The notes beneath the pieces were generated by a model that saw nothing but the letters and a program-made list of their open reading frames with translations, was not told where the DNA came from and made no database searches. 64,000 bases of DNA from Phialophora verrucosa (lineage: Eukaryota; Ascomycota; Eurotiomycetes; Chaetothyriales; Herpotrichiellaceae). Positions 44,801 through 56,176 of the stretch are shown piece after piece. The position numbers were made by a program, and so were the translations under genes. Where the stretch lies: contig MSED01000002.1 of the NCBI GenBank assembly GCA_002099365.1, forward strand, positions 1,984,001 to 2,048,000, in the 5' to 3' direction. Within the stretch, counting starts at the first letter, position 1; each line of letters opens with the position of its first letter.

Positions 44801-45197
44801 GCTCAAGGCGCGGTGTTGCGGTTACCAATTGGTGGCAGCGCTAAGCTCGTCCCAGATGTAATCAAGCACGTCCAAACCAAACTGAAGGATAAGAGTGTGT
44901 ACATTGTTGTCGCGGACGAGAAAGACCCTGAGGGCAAAGTTTATCACGGTTGCTTCGTCGGTCAGGTAAGCTTGCTGCACCACAATTGGCCGCATTTGAG
45001 GATTCTGCTGACCGATTTTCCAGAACGGCACCAACGCCGGCTTGAAATCTCCGGAGTGGTCATCGACTGTTTCGAACTTGGTCGGCGGCAAAGCTGGCGG
45101 AAAGGCGCCTGTCGCCATTGGAACAGGTACGGACCAATCCAAGGTGGACGAGGCTTTGAAGGCTGCCACGGAGTATCTCGAGAAGTTCAAGCTATGA
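41898..45197 (+). CDS. ALA1: Alanyl-tRNA synthetase, probable cytosolic and mitochondrial forms
   Basis: Three exons (41898-42291, 42348-44965, 45024-45197) give 1061 residues from the upstream ATG or 962 from the ATG at 42195 (MAASTPDSTQQW). It charges tRNA-Ala. The class II core is intact: FTNAGMNQFKPIFLG, NSQKCIRAGGKHNDLDDVG, FEMLGNWSFGDYF and GMGFERL. The editing domain has NNHTGTHILN and CGGTHV, which clear mischarged Ser and Gly. The C-Ala tail ends KAATEYLEKFKL. The 99-residue leader before the second ATG has no acidic cluster at its start, is rich in Arg/Ser and ends SIVRRHTTST, like a mitochondrial presequence. Yeast ALA1 also makes two isoforms from one gene, using near-cognate starts. 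Confidence 0.95.
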
Positions 45198-45889
45198 TCG
45201 CACGGAAGCTGGAGGTTGTGATTTTCTGGCGAAAGAGACCGTGCCGGTCCGTAGAGGAACAGCAGGCAGGTGGTTATCGTTTGTCGCGTGTTGCTGGTAC
45301 GCAACCCTTTCACGATTGTCGGTCCGCGTGCCCCGTCAGGCGCCTGGTATTTGAACCTGAGACAATCACGAGGAGGAGTTGGAGGTGTTGAGCAGGAGCA
45401 GCGACAAGCGTTATGACGCGGGTGTTTATTCCGCCGACCACTCAGAGGCGCCTGCTTGTGCGGTTCTAGGAAATATGACGACGAAGGAGCAAATGACGTG
45501 AGTGATCATGGTGAGTTGTAAATGAAATGGCAGTGTACTCGTACTTGCCACTAGACTCTAGACTCTAGAGAATACCAACTCGAAGCCTCTTTGACTTGAG
45601 GGATGTTCAAGCCGAGAACGAATTTGCTTTCGCAGGTATCGCAACGTCTGCCACCACGCCTTGCTAGAAGAACTACTCGACTCACAATTCCGTCCGCGAC
45701 TTCATTTCGAGCTCTTCTACGAGCAAGGGCACTTTCCACACAGGTTTGGACTTCCATTCACCTTGTTCCCAAGCACTCCGCTGGTCTTCTCGAACCCTGC
45801 TTAACCTGCCCTTGAAGGTCTTAACACCAAAGTCCGAGCAAACTCAAACCCGACACAGTTCCTTTAAAGCGTCACCAACAGCGAACAAC
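45198..45889. other. Intergenic before the CENP-V/GFA gene
   Basis: About 690 bases. It contains the CTAGACTCTAGACTCTAGAG triplet near 45553-45572 and a presequence-like open frame from 45603 (listed separately). Confidence 0.55.
45603..45743 (+). other. Possible upstream exon coding a mitochondrial presequence
   Basis: The frame from the ATG at 45603 encodes an Arg/Ser/Leu-rich, acid-free stretch (MFKPRTNLLSQVSQRLPPRL ... RARALSTQ) that looks like a mitochondrial targeting peptide. A weak donor (GTTTGG) at 45744 and an AG near 45830 would join it in frame to the CENP-V/GFA gene. Unproven; the downstream ATG at 45890 is the safer start. Confidence 0.4.
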
Positions 45890-46493
45890 ATGACCCAAAC
45901 AATCCCAGGCGGCTGCTACTGCGGCAAGATCCGCTATGAGATCACCCTCGACAAGCCTGACGAGCAGGCTCGCACGTCCATTTGCCACTGCGGCAACTGT
46001 AAGAAATTCACGGGCGGCGAGAACGGCATCACGAGCAAGATTCCCAAATCGAGCTTTAAGGTCACGAATGGAAACGACTTTATCACCGTCCATGAGGCGG
46101 ATAACGGAACTGGCACGATACTGCATCGAGAGTTTTGTAAGGAATGTGGAGGCCCGATCTTAGAGTACGGGGTGAGTTAAAGTAGCGTGGTTTTTGGATT
46201 TTTGCACTTCCTCCGATTCACTTCATCCGCTGAGAGTCTGGTGATGCTGTGCTGACCAGCTCTTCTCTGGCATATCAGGCAAATGCGGGCGACTTCGTCT
46301 ACATCTTCTATGGCTCGCTCGACCATCCGACAACTCTTCCCCCGAAGGGAGAGTTCTTCACCAGCAAGCGGGACCCATGGATGCCAGAGGTTCCAGGTAG
46401 GTTTGCAGTCGCAGCCTCCTCCAAGAGTGAGTGTAGAAGCTAAGAGTACCCGTCCATGCAGGCTTGTTCCAGAAGAAGAAAATTAAGGAATAA
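45890..46493 (+). CDS. CENP-V/GFA-type zinc domain protein
   Basis: Three exons (45890-46171, 46279-46396, 46462-46493) give 143 residues from MTQTIPGGCYCGKIRYEI. The fold is that of glutathione-dependent formaldehyde-activating enzyme and CENP-V. Zinc ligands are visible as GCYCGKI, CHCGNCKKF and FCKECGGPI. Fungal members are very numerous, and most have no proven substrate; glutathione-adduct chemistry is known only for a bacterial relative. Length is typical of the single-domain form. The short last exon codes only the tail (GLFQKKKIKE). See the presequence-like frame upstream for a possible longer isoform. Confidence 0.85.
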
Positions 46494-47802
46494 GTGAGCG
46501 AGGGAAACGCAAAGGCTTGGAGATCAACCCCTCGTTGACAATGGCAGCCGCTCAAGAGTGGAAGTTGGCAGCTGCAGGTGGTATCGGCAAGCGGAACGAC
46601 GATGAATGGGTTGAGTAGACCATGTGCCAAATCGCTTGTTTCAATGTCCCAATGGCAGGGATCTGTGATCCATCCTCATCCCATGTTCAAGATGGGATAC
46701 TGTGTTCCAACCACAACCACTGCACCACCATGAGCGGATTCAGCCGTATCACTCACCACAGGCAAGGAGTATACCCAGTCCGGCAGACGGCCATGGGATA
46801 GGTTCCTCCTTCCGCACGTCCTTTTATGGGTGGTCGCACCGGCAATTATGGGCAATTTGTTGTGGCTCGTGCTTCACCGACCATTCCTGTCTCCAATAGC
46901 TCGATTCCCAGGTCCCTGAGTTGGCAACTGCCACGGCATCATACGATAGCACTCCTGGGCATGAGAAGACACTACCATGTCGTTGTTCTGGTCAGGGGTG
47001 TCTGTCACACGACTGAGGTGCTCCAACGACCGCCGCCACCTATAGTCCAAAAGCCTTACTATTAGCAGGTCATACACCCTCGAGGCTTTCTTCACGATCT
47101 GCATCCAGGCTCTGAGAGTGACAGGCTTCCACCGTCAACGTTGCTCGCTATCACTGGGAGTATGGGTAGCCACTGGCCAGCACCACCGTGTCCAGCTAGT
47201 TTATCTTCTATGAAGTGTCAACCTCCGATCGGCCGTCCTCATGTGCATCGGACCTGACCGATCTAATGGGCAGCAGGCCCGAACTCGCAGCAACCCATCC
47301 GTACTCGCAGCCTCTGATCGCTCGTCCGTCAATTTCCACCACTGCCAGAGACAGGTCCCGGCCCGCCGGATGTCGACTTCCTGGAGGCAACCGGCGCCCA
47401 ACCGCTATGTACTCGCTTGTAGCTAGACCCGCTGGTCCTACTCGTACCCAGGAGTGCTTGAATCCCCCACTTAACTCCACATTTTCCCACTCAGTGGGGT
47501 TCAAGCTTGCCTCCTTTGTCGTCCTGGATCAACACGCGTTCTGAAGATATTATTGGTGTGGTTGCCAAAAAACAAGCCTGCACAGTGGTATTCTGTTGCA
47601 CACAGGTGACTGACACTAGGTACTCGTATGCATGTATCGTGTCGTGCATTCTAGTAATCCTTAATTCTGCCAGCGAAGGCATCGTTTCCAAAGCTATCAT
47701 ATAAATGTAAATAGGCTCCGATTGACGACTGGAGGCTGTGGTGCGGACAGTGCAAATGTGCATGCAGAACTTTTGCATTCTAGCTCCGCTCACTCAAGCA
47801 CT
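46494..47802. other. 1.3 kb gap before the catabolic cluster
   Basis: No gene is supported. Frames of 60-110 codons exist on both strands but lack any family signature. This gap marks the left edge of the proposed catabolic cluster. Confidence 0.5.
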
Positions 47803-48759
47803 ATGAACACAGGAAGCACTCGTGCCGCCCAGCAGAATGGCGAGGGCAAAAATCCATGGCGACAAGCGGCATCTATCCTCCGCGACATGATAAACGACCC
47901 TGAGAAAATCGTCGTTTGTCCTGGCGTGTACGATGGCTACACGGCCCGAATAGCCCTCGATATTGGCTTCGATGCGCTCTACATGACGGGCGCGGGAACG
48001 GCAGCTTCTCGAATAGGAGCACCGGACCTGGGTATTATCAATATGACCGAAATGGCCGCCAACGCCAGCATGATCGCCGGGTTGGACTGGTCTATCCCGG
48101 TGATTGCGGACGCTGACACGGGATTTGGCTCGTCGCTATCTGCAGCTCGAACAGCAAAGACTTACATCGAAGGAAATGTGGCTGCCTTGCATATCGAGGA
48201 CCAGGCGTTCATCAAGCGCTGTGGTCACCTCCGCAACAAGGAACTAGTATCGTTGGACATATACCTGACGCGCATCCGCGCGGCGAGCATGGCACGGGCA
48301 GCGTCGGGCCGAGACCTTGTCATCATCGCACGGACCGACTCTCTCCAGTCCCTTGGGTTCGACGAGGCAATCCGACGATTGAAGGCTGCTCATGAGGCAG
48401 GTGCCGACGTCGCCTTCTTCGAAGGCCTCGTGTCCAAAGAGCAAGCCCGCGCGGCGGTCAAAGCACTGGCTCCTATCCCTTGTCTACTGAACATTGTCCA
48501 TGGCGGGGTCACTCCGGTGATCAGTGCAAAGGAAGCAAAAGAAATGGGGTTCAAGATTGTCATTTGGCCCATTCTATCGTTGGCCGAGGTCTACAACTCG
48601 ACCCGTCGCGCGATGAAGGAGCTTCGTGATACCGGGATCGTGACGGAGAGAGAAGACAAGGCTGGAGGCATCTATGATGTCTTCAAAGTTGTTGGCATCA
48701 ATGAATGCGCAGAGTTTGATGCGGCCGCTGGAGGAGTGACTCTCAAAGGCGGATTTTGA
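47803..48759 (+). CDS. PEP-mutase/isocitrate-lyase superfamily lyase
   Basis: Single exon, 318 residues from MNTGSTRAAQQ. The (beta/alpha)8 barrel motifs are clear: VCPGVYDGYTARIA at the N-terminus, metal-binding VIADADTGFG, IEDQAFIKRCGH with the catalytic Cys loop of C-C lyases, ARTDS, and LLNIVHGG in the position of the NMVEGG-type motif. The group includes 2-methylisocitrate lyase, 2,3-dimethylmalate lyase and oxaloacetate acetylhydrolase. The Cys loop argues for a lyase rather than a phosphonate mutase. The substrate is most likely a substituted malate or isocitrate-like acid. It sits at the left end of the 47.8-63.0 kb catabolic cluster. Confidence 0.85.
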   Translation: MNTGSTRAAQQNGEGKNPWRQAASILRDMINDPEKIVVCPGVYDGYTARIALDIGFDALYMTGAGTAASRIGAPDLGIINMTEMAANASMIAGLDWSIPVIADADTGFGSSLSAARTAKTYIEGNVAALHIEDQAFIKRCGHLRNKELVSLDIYLTRIRAASMARAASGRDLVIIARTDSLQSLGFDEAIRRLKAAHEAGADVAFFEGLVSKEQARAAVKALAPIPCLLNIVHGGVTPVISAKEAKEMGFKIVIWPILSLAEVYNSTRRAMKELRDTGIVTEREDKAGGIYDVFKVVGINECAEFDAAAGGVTLKGGF

Positions 48760-49281
48760 GCCGTAACAATGATCGGATGCGGAAGTCCATATTATCCCAA
48801 ATCATGTACGTTGGATGTATAGTGACATATAACGGCAACGGCGACATTAAGTATTCTCTATCCGGTCGTGCACCGGCATGGCAAGAGGATAGTTCCTCGT
48901 GAGACGGCAATATTGCAGAGAGTCAGCCCGAGTACTTTCTTACTACACATGTATTCTAAAAAAAAATAGGTGCACAGAGTTACAGTTCTTGTGTCCTGAT
49001 CTGCTTGTCAGCGCTGCCCCTTTCGACTGTTAACCAATGAAGATTAGATCTCCAGTCAGAGAGCTGTCGAAAAATGGGTATGGGGGACACGAGACAGGAC
49101 AAGGATATAGCAGACAGGGAAGGTAAACTGGATACCCAAAGGTGAATACGAAAGAGTGTAACTATGTCATCTGACGGTGGGCGTACACATCGTTGCAACA
49201 CTCTGTGCCGTTGCGCGCTCTTCTCGCTCTGAGCCTCCAGAGTCCCACCGCCCCTGTCCCCTGTCCCCCTCCTTCTCTGAA
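48760..49281. other. Intergenic between convergent genes of the cluster
   Basis: About 520 bases. It holds the 3' flanks of the lyase and the dehydrogenase, with an A-run at 48958-48967. Nothing else was identified. Confidence 0.55.
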
Positions 49282-51245
49282 TCAACCACTTGCGACGTTT
49301 AAGAACATGCTCTTGAGAACCAGGTACTCGTCGATGCCTTGACGTCCGCCTTCCCTGCCAAAGCCGGATTGCTTCACGCCGCCGAAGGGATTTTCTGCAG
49401 CTGAAAGAAGCCCGATGTTCACGCCGACGACACCAACCTAAGTCACTCGTTGTCAGGAGAATATCCACGGAACAAACTCAGTGTTCTGGAGAAACTTGCC
49501 TCCAGGGCTTCAGTTACACGCCACTGTCTGGGCATGCTGGACGTCATGACAAAGGCTCCAAGCCCAACGTCGACATTGTTGGCGAGTTCGATCGCTTCCT
49601 CCTCGGTATGAAATCTATACAGGGGAATAACAGGACCGAAGACTTCGTCTCGCTCGGTGATAGTGCCGCGCGGCATATCTGTTCAGAGTGTTAATTTCAT
49701 TGGGACGAATGTAGGCGAATCGAGAACGAGACTGACCTGCAATAATAGTTGGCTGAACATAATAACCCTTGGTTCCATCCACCCGGCTGCCGCCTAAGAT
49801 GATCTTGCCTCCGTTGCTCTTTGCCTCTGCGGTGTGTATCAGTAATGAGTAGTTACCATGCTTAGTAGTGATATTGAATCAGACCTTCAATGTGAGTCAG
49901 TACTTTCGAAAGAACGTTTTCGTGGGTCAAAGGTCCGACAAAGACGCCGTCCTGTAGTCCTGATCAGCATACACATTCGCTGCACCAGGATTGCCGCGGA
50001 GTTTGCGGTACCTGAGTACCCGGACCGATCTTGAAAGTCGAGATGGTGTTGGACAAAGCTTTGGCAAACCTCTCGTAGATTCCATCTTGGACGAAGACAC
50101 GGTTGGCGGCCACACACGTCTGACCCGTGTTTCTGAACTTGGCTGTCGCATCGGTCAGCAATCCAACGGCTCGTGCCCTTTTGCAAGAAGATCTTCTCTG
50201 GCAACTCTACTAACCCATAATGGCCGCCTCGACGGCGACGTCAACATCTGCGTCATCGAAGACAATAAAGGGGCTGTTTCCTCCGAGCTCCAGGCTGAGC
50301 TTCTTGACTGTCGGTGCACATTGTTCCATCAAGAGGCTACCGACTCTCGTGCTGCCGGTAAAGCTGATTTTCTTCACCAACTTGTTCACGCAGATTTCCT
50401 TGCCTACTTCTGCCACGGTTGTCAAGCTGGTGATGATTTGTATCACCCTTGCGGGGATACCCGCCTCCATGGCAAGAACAGCCATGGCACCAGCGGACAG
50501 AGGGGTCTCGCCCGCCGGCTTCCAGATGGTGGTACATCCGGCAGCGATTGCAGCACTGGCCTTGCGGGTAATCATAGCCATCGGGTAGTTCCAGGGCATC
50601 AGACACCCGACCACTCCGATCGGCTGTTTCATGGTGACGAGTCTCTGCTTTCTGTTGGCGGTAAGGATATTTTCACCGTGAGTCCTGGGTTTGATCAGAA
50701 TTGTCAGCAGGAAGTCGCCTTCATGAGTTCTGTGGCGGAATGAGGCAGAGGGATATATCACCTCTCAGCTTCGCCTGCAAACCATTCAAGAAAGCTGCAT
50801 GCGTAGATGACTTCGGCCCTTGCCTCGTACAGCGGCTTGCCTGTTTCCAAGGTGATGATCAAGGCAAAGTCCTCAGTGTTCTCCAAGCACAGATCATTCC
50901 ACTTTCTCAGCATCCTCGCGCGCTCGCGGCCTGAGGTGTTTTTCCATGTTGCAAATTCTTGGGAAGCACTCTCAATGGCTCGGGCTACATCTGCTGCCCC
51001 CATCTCGGGGAACGTGGCAATGCTTTCACCTTCATGTTCGGCCCGTTAGATCTGCAGGACCCAGTATCGCGGCGTGGGAATGGGCGCTGTTGATGTTTAC
51101 CTGTGCCTGGATCGATCAGATCGAATGTTTTCCCTGAAGCTGCATCGGCCCATTGTCCATCAATAAAGCCTTTGTAATGCAGCAGCTTCTTGTTTTTCAC
51201 ATCGGCGAGAGACTTGGTTTGCTGGAAGGAGCCGAGAGAACCCAT
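49282..51245 (-). CDS. Succinate-semialdehyde dehydrogenase-type aldehyde dehydrogenase
   Basis: Eight exons (51245-51101, 51029-50762, 50684-50215, 50142-50012, 49951-49885, 49826-49737, 49678-49500, 49437-49282) give 501 residues. It oxidises an aldehyde, probably succinate semialdehyde, to the acid with NAD(P)+. Features are PWNYPMAMITRK and WKPAGETPLSA for cofactor binding, FTGSTRVG, KKLSLELGGNSPF with the general-base Glu, FRNTGQTC with catalytic Cys at about 304, DEVFGPV and ENPFGGVKQSGFGREGG near the end. These patterns fit the SSADH group. The last intron (49499-49438) has a GC-AG donor (GAG then GCAAGT). No targeting peptide or peroxisomal tail is seen. The gene diverges from the AtuA-DUF4387 gene. 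Confidence 0.92.
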
Positions 51246-52065
51246 GATGGACGAAATTGCTGACAAGCTCGACTCGACGTTGAGTATTGGAGGACAAGAT
51301 CAATGAGAGACGAAAAATTTCAACCACGAGCATTAATATTTGTACAAGCGAACAAGCAGAGGCCAGGGCAGGTGGCAGTCAAGGCTAATGGGACCAGGAC
51401 ATGCTGAGCCGTGCTGCCCAAAACCCCCCACCGGCAGTATCGTAGGCCGGTCGATTGTAGCGACCTACCATATCGAGGTTGATCGAACCTTGAACGGGAA
51501 TCGACTTGAAGGGATTCTCCAACCAATCCACTCCAGCAGTGAAACGCAAGGTATCATGTCACATGTTACATCTGTTTGTCTGTGTCCTGGCACATCTGAT
51601 GACCGGAACATCGAATCCGGGATAAGAATTCTGGGGTCCGGGGTCGAGACAAGCTTTTTGCTTTTCAGTGGGAATCCGAGTGGGGAATCAAGGGGAAATG
51701 TCAGTGTGAAACGTGGAGAGAGTCAAGTGGGGAGTGGCACGTATGTTGCGTAGAGACGTCCCGACTGAATGGAACACCATGGCCATATGTTGGCGGCTCA
51801 GTCCGGACCCGGTGTCGGGCAGCGCAAGGCTGAGGTTGTCCGATCTCGAATTGACACCTCCATAGACGCTCGTCACTCAGTCGAGCCAATCTCTCCGACA
51901 GCGGAGGAGGGATCTATCCGAAAGCGCGACAGATGATCGCAACTCATTGAATCCATCCATAACCCAGGGCCTACAACACTTGGAAGAGGGAACAAATGTG
52001 AATACCGTTGTGTCTTCTTTATCAATATCCTAGAGGAGGTGGACTTGCAAAAGCAGATCCTCACA
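51246..52065. promoter_or_regulatory. 820-bp divergent promoter region inside the cluster
   Basis: Lies between the start codons of the dehydrogenase and the AtuA-DUF4387 gene, so likely controls both. No known site was matched by eye. A comparison with the 57805-58534 region could reveal a shared binding site. Confidence 0.6.
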
Positions 52066-53966
52066 ATGATTGCCAAAACCCATCCCATCAAAATCTTCGC
52101 CCCAGCGCCCATGTTGGGCTATGGCTATGATATTGTCGACTTCTGGACAACCGTCATGGACGAGAGCACTCGTCCGGACGCCATCATCATGGACAGCGGT
52201 TCCACTGACCCAGGTCCGTACATGCTCGGCACCGGCAGGACGATTGTCAGCAAGCAAGCCTTTGCGCACGATCTCACGCCGGTACTCGAGGCCTGCGCCG
52301 ACTTTGGCATCAAGCTGCTCATCAGCTCCGCCGGTGGCGCGGGTACCAATGAGCAGGTCGACTTTCTCGTCAACGTTGTGCGCGAGATCAGCGAGAAAAA
52401 AGGCTACAGATTCAAGATCTCTACGATCAAGTTCAAGGACGATCGACCGGCGATCTCGAAACAGTTGCAGGCGGGCGCTATAGCACCCTGCGGCCCGGGT
52501 CCTGCGTTGAAACAGGAAGATGTGTCCGACGCCGTCGCCATTGTCGCACAGATGGGTGCTGAACCTTTTATGAAAGCATTGGAGGATCCTGAAGTGGACA
52601 TCATCATCGCTGGACGATCGTACGATCCAGCACCCTTTGCAGCATACAGCATGCACCGGGGCGTACATCGCGACCCGGCGTGGCATATGGGGAAGATCGT
52701 TGAATGCGGCGGACAATGCGCGGTACCGAAGGGTCGTTCGATCCTGGCGACCATGTATCAGGACAGTTTCGTGCTCACGCCCATCACTCCAGGCCAGCGC
52801 TGCATCCCGCGGTCCGTTGCCGCGCACACCATGTACGAGAAGACTCGTCCAGATAGGCTTCCGGGCCCGGGAGGAGTCTTGCATCTGGACAACGTCCAAT
52901 TCAAGCAGCAGCCAGACAATCGGTCCATCCTCATACACGGGGCTACTTTTGTCCCGACCCCGACATATCAGATCAAACTCGAAGGTGCCACACAGATTGG
53001 CTTCCGTTCGGCCTTCATCGGAGGCATTCGAGACCCTATTCTTATCCGAGGTATCGACGACTTTCTTGAGCACACCGTCCGGGCCAGGACAAAAGCAACG
53101 TTTCCGACCTTGGGTAAGCCGGGCGGTCCACAACTGATATTTCACATCTATGGAAGGAATGCTGTTATGGGCCCACTGGAACCAGCCACCACGATCCCTC
53201 ATGAAATTGGTGTCCTAGGTGAAGTGGTTGCAGAGACCCAAGACGAGGCCGATGCGGTAGCAGGACTCGCGAGAGTCATGGTTCTCCATGCCGAATATCC
53301 AGGACAACTCGCCACCGCGGGCAATTTCGCTTCTCCGTTGACACCGTTGGAGCAGTCCGTGGGACCGGTCTATAAGTTCAGCGTCTATCATCTCATGGAC
53401 GTCGAAGATCCGCTCAGCTTCTTCCCGATCGAGACCTTTTTCGTCGGCAACTCCGACGCTGTGAGGTCGAAGCTCGTCCCCTCTGACCGACCGGTTCGTC
53501 GGGCAGAAGCCGTGACCATCACATATCCAGAAGGTAAGCTCAAAGGAGTAATTCAAGGCCGTAGTACCATGGAACGTCATGCTAATAACCATCTTTCCAT
53601 TCCACAGCTCCAAGACACAACGTTACGAGTTCGCGACCCCGGATCTCCGACCTCGCAGCGGTTGTCCGGTCAAAGAATTCTGGTCCATACGAGATAACGC
53701 TTGACATCCTCTTCGACGACGCTACGCTGTGGAGGCATGTTCGCGACAGTAACGTGCTCACTGTAGCCCTGATGAAGAAGCTATACCGTCTAGCAGACGA
53801 CGACATCTTGACGTGCATGTTTTTCGAACCTGCTCTCGGGTGGAAGTGCACATTTAAACGCCCGATCAACCAGTTGCAAGGCAGTGTTGGCGAGAGAGAC
53901 ACTTTCGGGACACAGCAACATGCACCGTTGTTGGACATTGAGGTTCCGGCTTTGAGAGCGACCTAA
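52066..53966 (+). CDS. Fused AtuA (DUF1446) - DUF4387 protein
   Basis: Two exons (52066-53533 and 53608-53966) give 608 residues; start is the ATG before MIAKTHPIKIFAPAPMLGYG. Residues 1-470 match the acyclic terpene utilisation AtuA family (former DUF1446): IIMDSGSTDPGPYMLGTG, LLISSAGGAGTNEQVDFLV, IIAGRSYDPAPFAAY, GHI-like AEYPGQLAT blocks. After the intron, residues 500-605 match DUF4387: GPYEITLDILFDDATLWRHV, DSNVLTVALMKKLY, GWKCTFKRP, GERDTFGTQQHAPLLDIEVP. In bacteria the two domains are usually separate neighbouring genes. The reaction is unknown; AtuA was named for citronellol/geraniol degradation in Pseudomonas. Cluster context points to acid or lactone catabolism. Confidence 0.88.
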
Positions 53967-54333
53967 ATACGATCGAGGAAGAGATGCTACAGGTGGAATG
54001 GAATGCCTTGGTAATTTGAGATTGAGACGTTAGGACGTCGGACACGGGCTCTCTTTGTTTGCACGCCTTGTCTCATCGAGTAGTTCTGTGCCGTAGTCTG
54101 TGGAAATGCCGGCAACAAAAGAGAATTGTGGGAAATGTAATGATGGAAACATGTGCCTCTCGTTATTTGGGGATTACACTCGAGAATGACCTCCGTTATG
54201 ATAAATCGACGATTGCCAATCGAACTATCAGACCTTTGCAATCTTCCCTCCCTTCGAACCATTTCCATCACGAAACCCATAATTCCGGTAGTCAGGCTAT
54301 ACGTTCTGGACTTGGCAAGCTGCAGGACAAGCT
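53967..54333. other. Intergenic between convergent genes of the cluster
   Basis: 367 bases of 3' flanking DNA between the AtuA-DUF4387 and transporter genes. Nothing else was seen. Confidence 0.55.
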
Positions 54334-56176
54334 TCAAGCCTTCCCACGCTCAGGCTCGCTGACTGCCTCGATCTGCTGTGCAAAGATCTTCTCGTCAAGC
54401 GCCTCCCTCTGTTCCTTTGTCATGTGTCCGACATCGACCGCAACTTCATCACCAAAGAGGGCGTTGATCTCCTCCAGGGACAAGCCCTTCGTCTCTGGCC
54501 ACCAGAGGAACAGAGAGACAACGATCATGGCGGTCGTGACGGCAAAGACGATGTAATACTTCCAGCCGATATTGGCGAAAGCGGTCGGGGCGGCGCAGGT
54601 GTAGATGACTGTGGCGAAGAAGAGGCCGGATACCGAGATTGATGAGCCCCTGGCGCGCAAGTGGTCGGGAAAGATCTCCGTGCAGTAGATGTAAGTCACG
54701 GCGTCGATGCAAGAGCTGTAGAACCCAACGTGAATGAAAAGGAAAGACACTGCTGCCGCAAGCCCGGCCTTGTTGGTGGTTCCTTTGTAGGTGGCCAACA
54801 GAGCCATCTCGACGATGAGAGCCATGAGGCACCCGGAGAATCCGATTACTGTTGTTGTCATTGGTTAGTGGGAGAAGGAAGGCACCTTTTCGGACATGTT
54901 CAATACTCACTCATCAGCCTCACACGTCCCACTCGATCAACGATCAGCGCAGAGAGTGCGTTTCCTCCAACTCCAACTGTCACCCATCCCGCTGTGAATG
55001 CAAGAGTAGTCGGTGCCACATATCCTAGGGCCGTGTATAGGATGATACCGTAATTGTTGATGACAATAGTTGCGGTGCATTGGCCGCCGAAAACCGTGAA
55101 GAAGCCCAGTAGCAGACGCTTTCGGTTCGGCCAGCCGGTGAAAAGTTCTCTGTATCCTCCACCTCCATGAAGTTTTTCGAGTTCCAGCTGTTTCAGGAGG
55201 GCGTAGAATTCCTCCTTGACGAGGATGCCTTCAGGATCCTGGGGATCACGATGGAGCCACTCCATGTTCTTGTAGGCTTGATCGTGTTTGTCGTGGAGGA
55301 CCACTGTGACAGATGATCAGTTAGGTATCACGCTTCAGGCCAACTTTTGATAGAACCACTTACGCCAACGAGGACTCTCTGGAATGAAGAAGAGTCCGAG
55401 AAGCACCATTAGAGGTGCAAAACATTGTACAGCAAGGGGGAACCGCCACTGGAACTGCCCGGTGTAGCTATAGCAGCCGTAGCCGACCCAGCCAGCCACC
55501 GAATACCCGGTGCAGAGCAAGGCTCCGTGAACTCCAACGATGACACCACGGGTATGAGGTGGTGACACCTCGCTTTGGTAGAGCGGCACTCCACACACGA
55601 TCATGCCCGTTCCGATCCCTGCATGAATCAGCGCTCTGGTCGTTCAAAACAATTGGAGGAGTCATACCTGTCAATGCTCTCGCGAACAAGAACATGCCGA
55701 CGTTGACGGATCCGCATTGCAGAGCTCCGCCGACCAAGCAGGTAGAGGCTGCGATCCCGATGCCGCCTCGTCGTGAGAACTTGTCGCAGAGAGGGCCGAT
55801 GGCGAGCGACCCGATGAAGCCACCGGCCTGGAATAGACCGTTCATGGCACCAGTTATGGCATTTGTATGAGATAAGCCGGGGCCTTCGGTGGCAAGGTGC
55901 AGATATTTGAAGAACTCGGGCTGTCCCAGAGTGGTGGCGATAATGGAGCTGCAGTAGCCATAGGTGAAAGAGCCCAGGGAGATGAAGATGGCAACCTGTC
56001 GGGACGAGCGGTTAGACCACTGGAGCCCATCTGCTTCTTTGAGATAATACAGTATCTAAGTGACGAATGTCCGAGATGGGCGCTTGAACCCAAGTCTGAA
56101 CCATGTGTGTCACTTACCAGGATGGTGACGAGTCTGATCTGGTCCTTGAACCAGCCCTTGCGCTGTTCGGCTGCCA
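54334..56176 (-). CDS. MFS sugar-porter family transporter
   Basis: Five exons with four introns (near 56117-56010, 55665-55620, 55365-55310 and 54910-54860). Start at MAAEQRKGWFKDQ. It should import a sugar, sugar acid or related organic acid by proton symport at the plasma membrane. Sugar-porter signatures are DKFSRRGG after helix 2, PESPRW at the end of the first half, VDRVGR in the second half and the C-terminal PETKGLSLEEIN. A final cytosolic tail of about 45 residues follows (GHMTKEQREALDEKIFAQ). In this cluster it is the likely uptake step. Sequence alone cannot tell hexose, lactose or quinate specificity. Confidence 0.88.

Noticed and set aside
42407..45391. 994-codon AlaRS ending at 45391
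   Set aside because: Its last 140 codons read through the intron at 44966-45023 in a wrong frame; the spliced frame ends at 45197 with a typical C-Ala tail.
52030..53202. 390-codon minus-strand open frame
   Set aside because: It lies antisense to the AtuA-DUF4387 exon, whose protein has clear family motifs; the antisense product has none.
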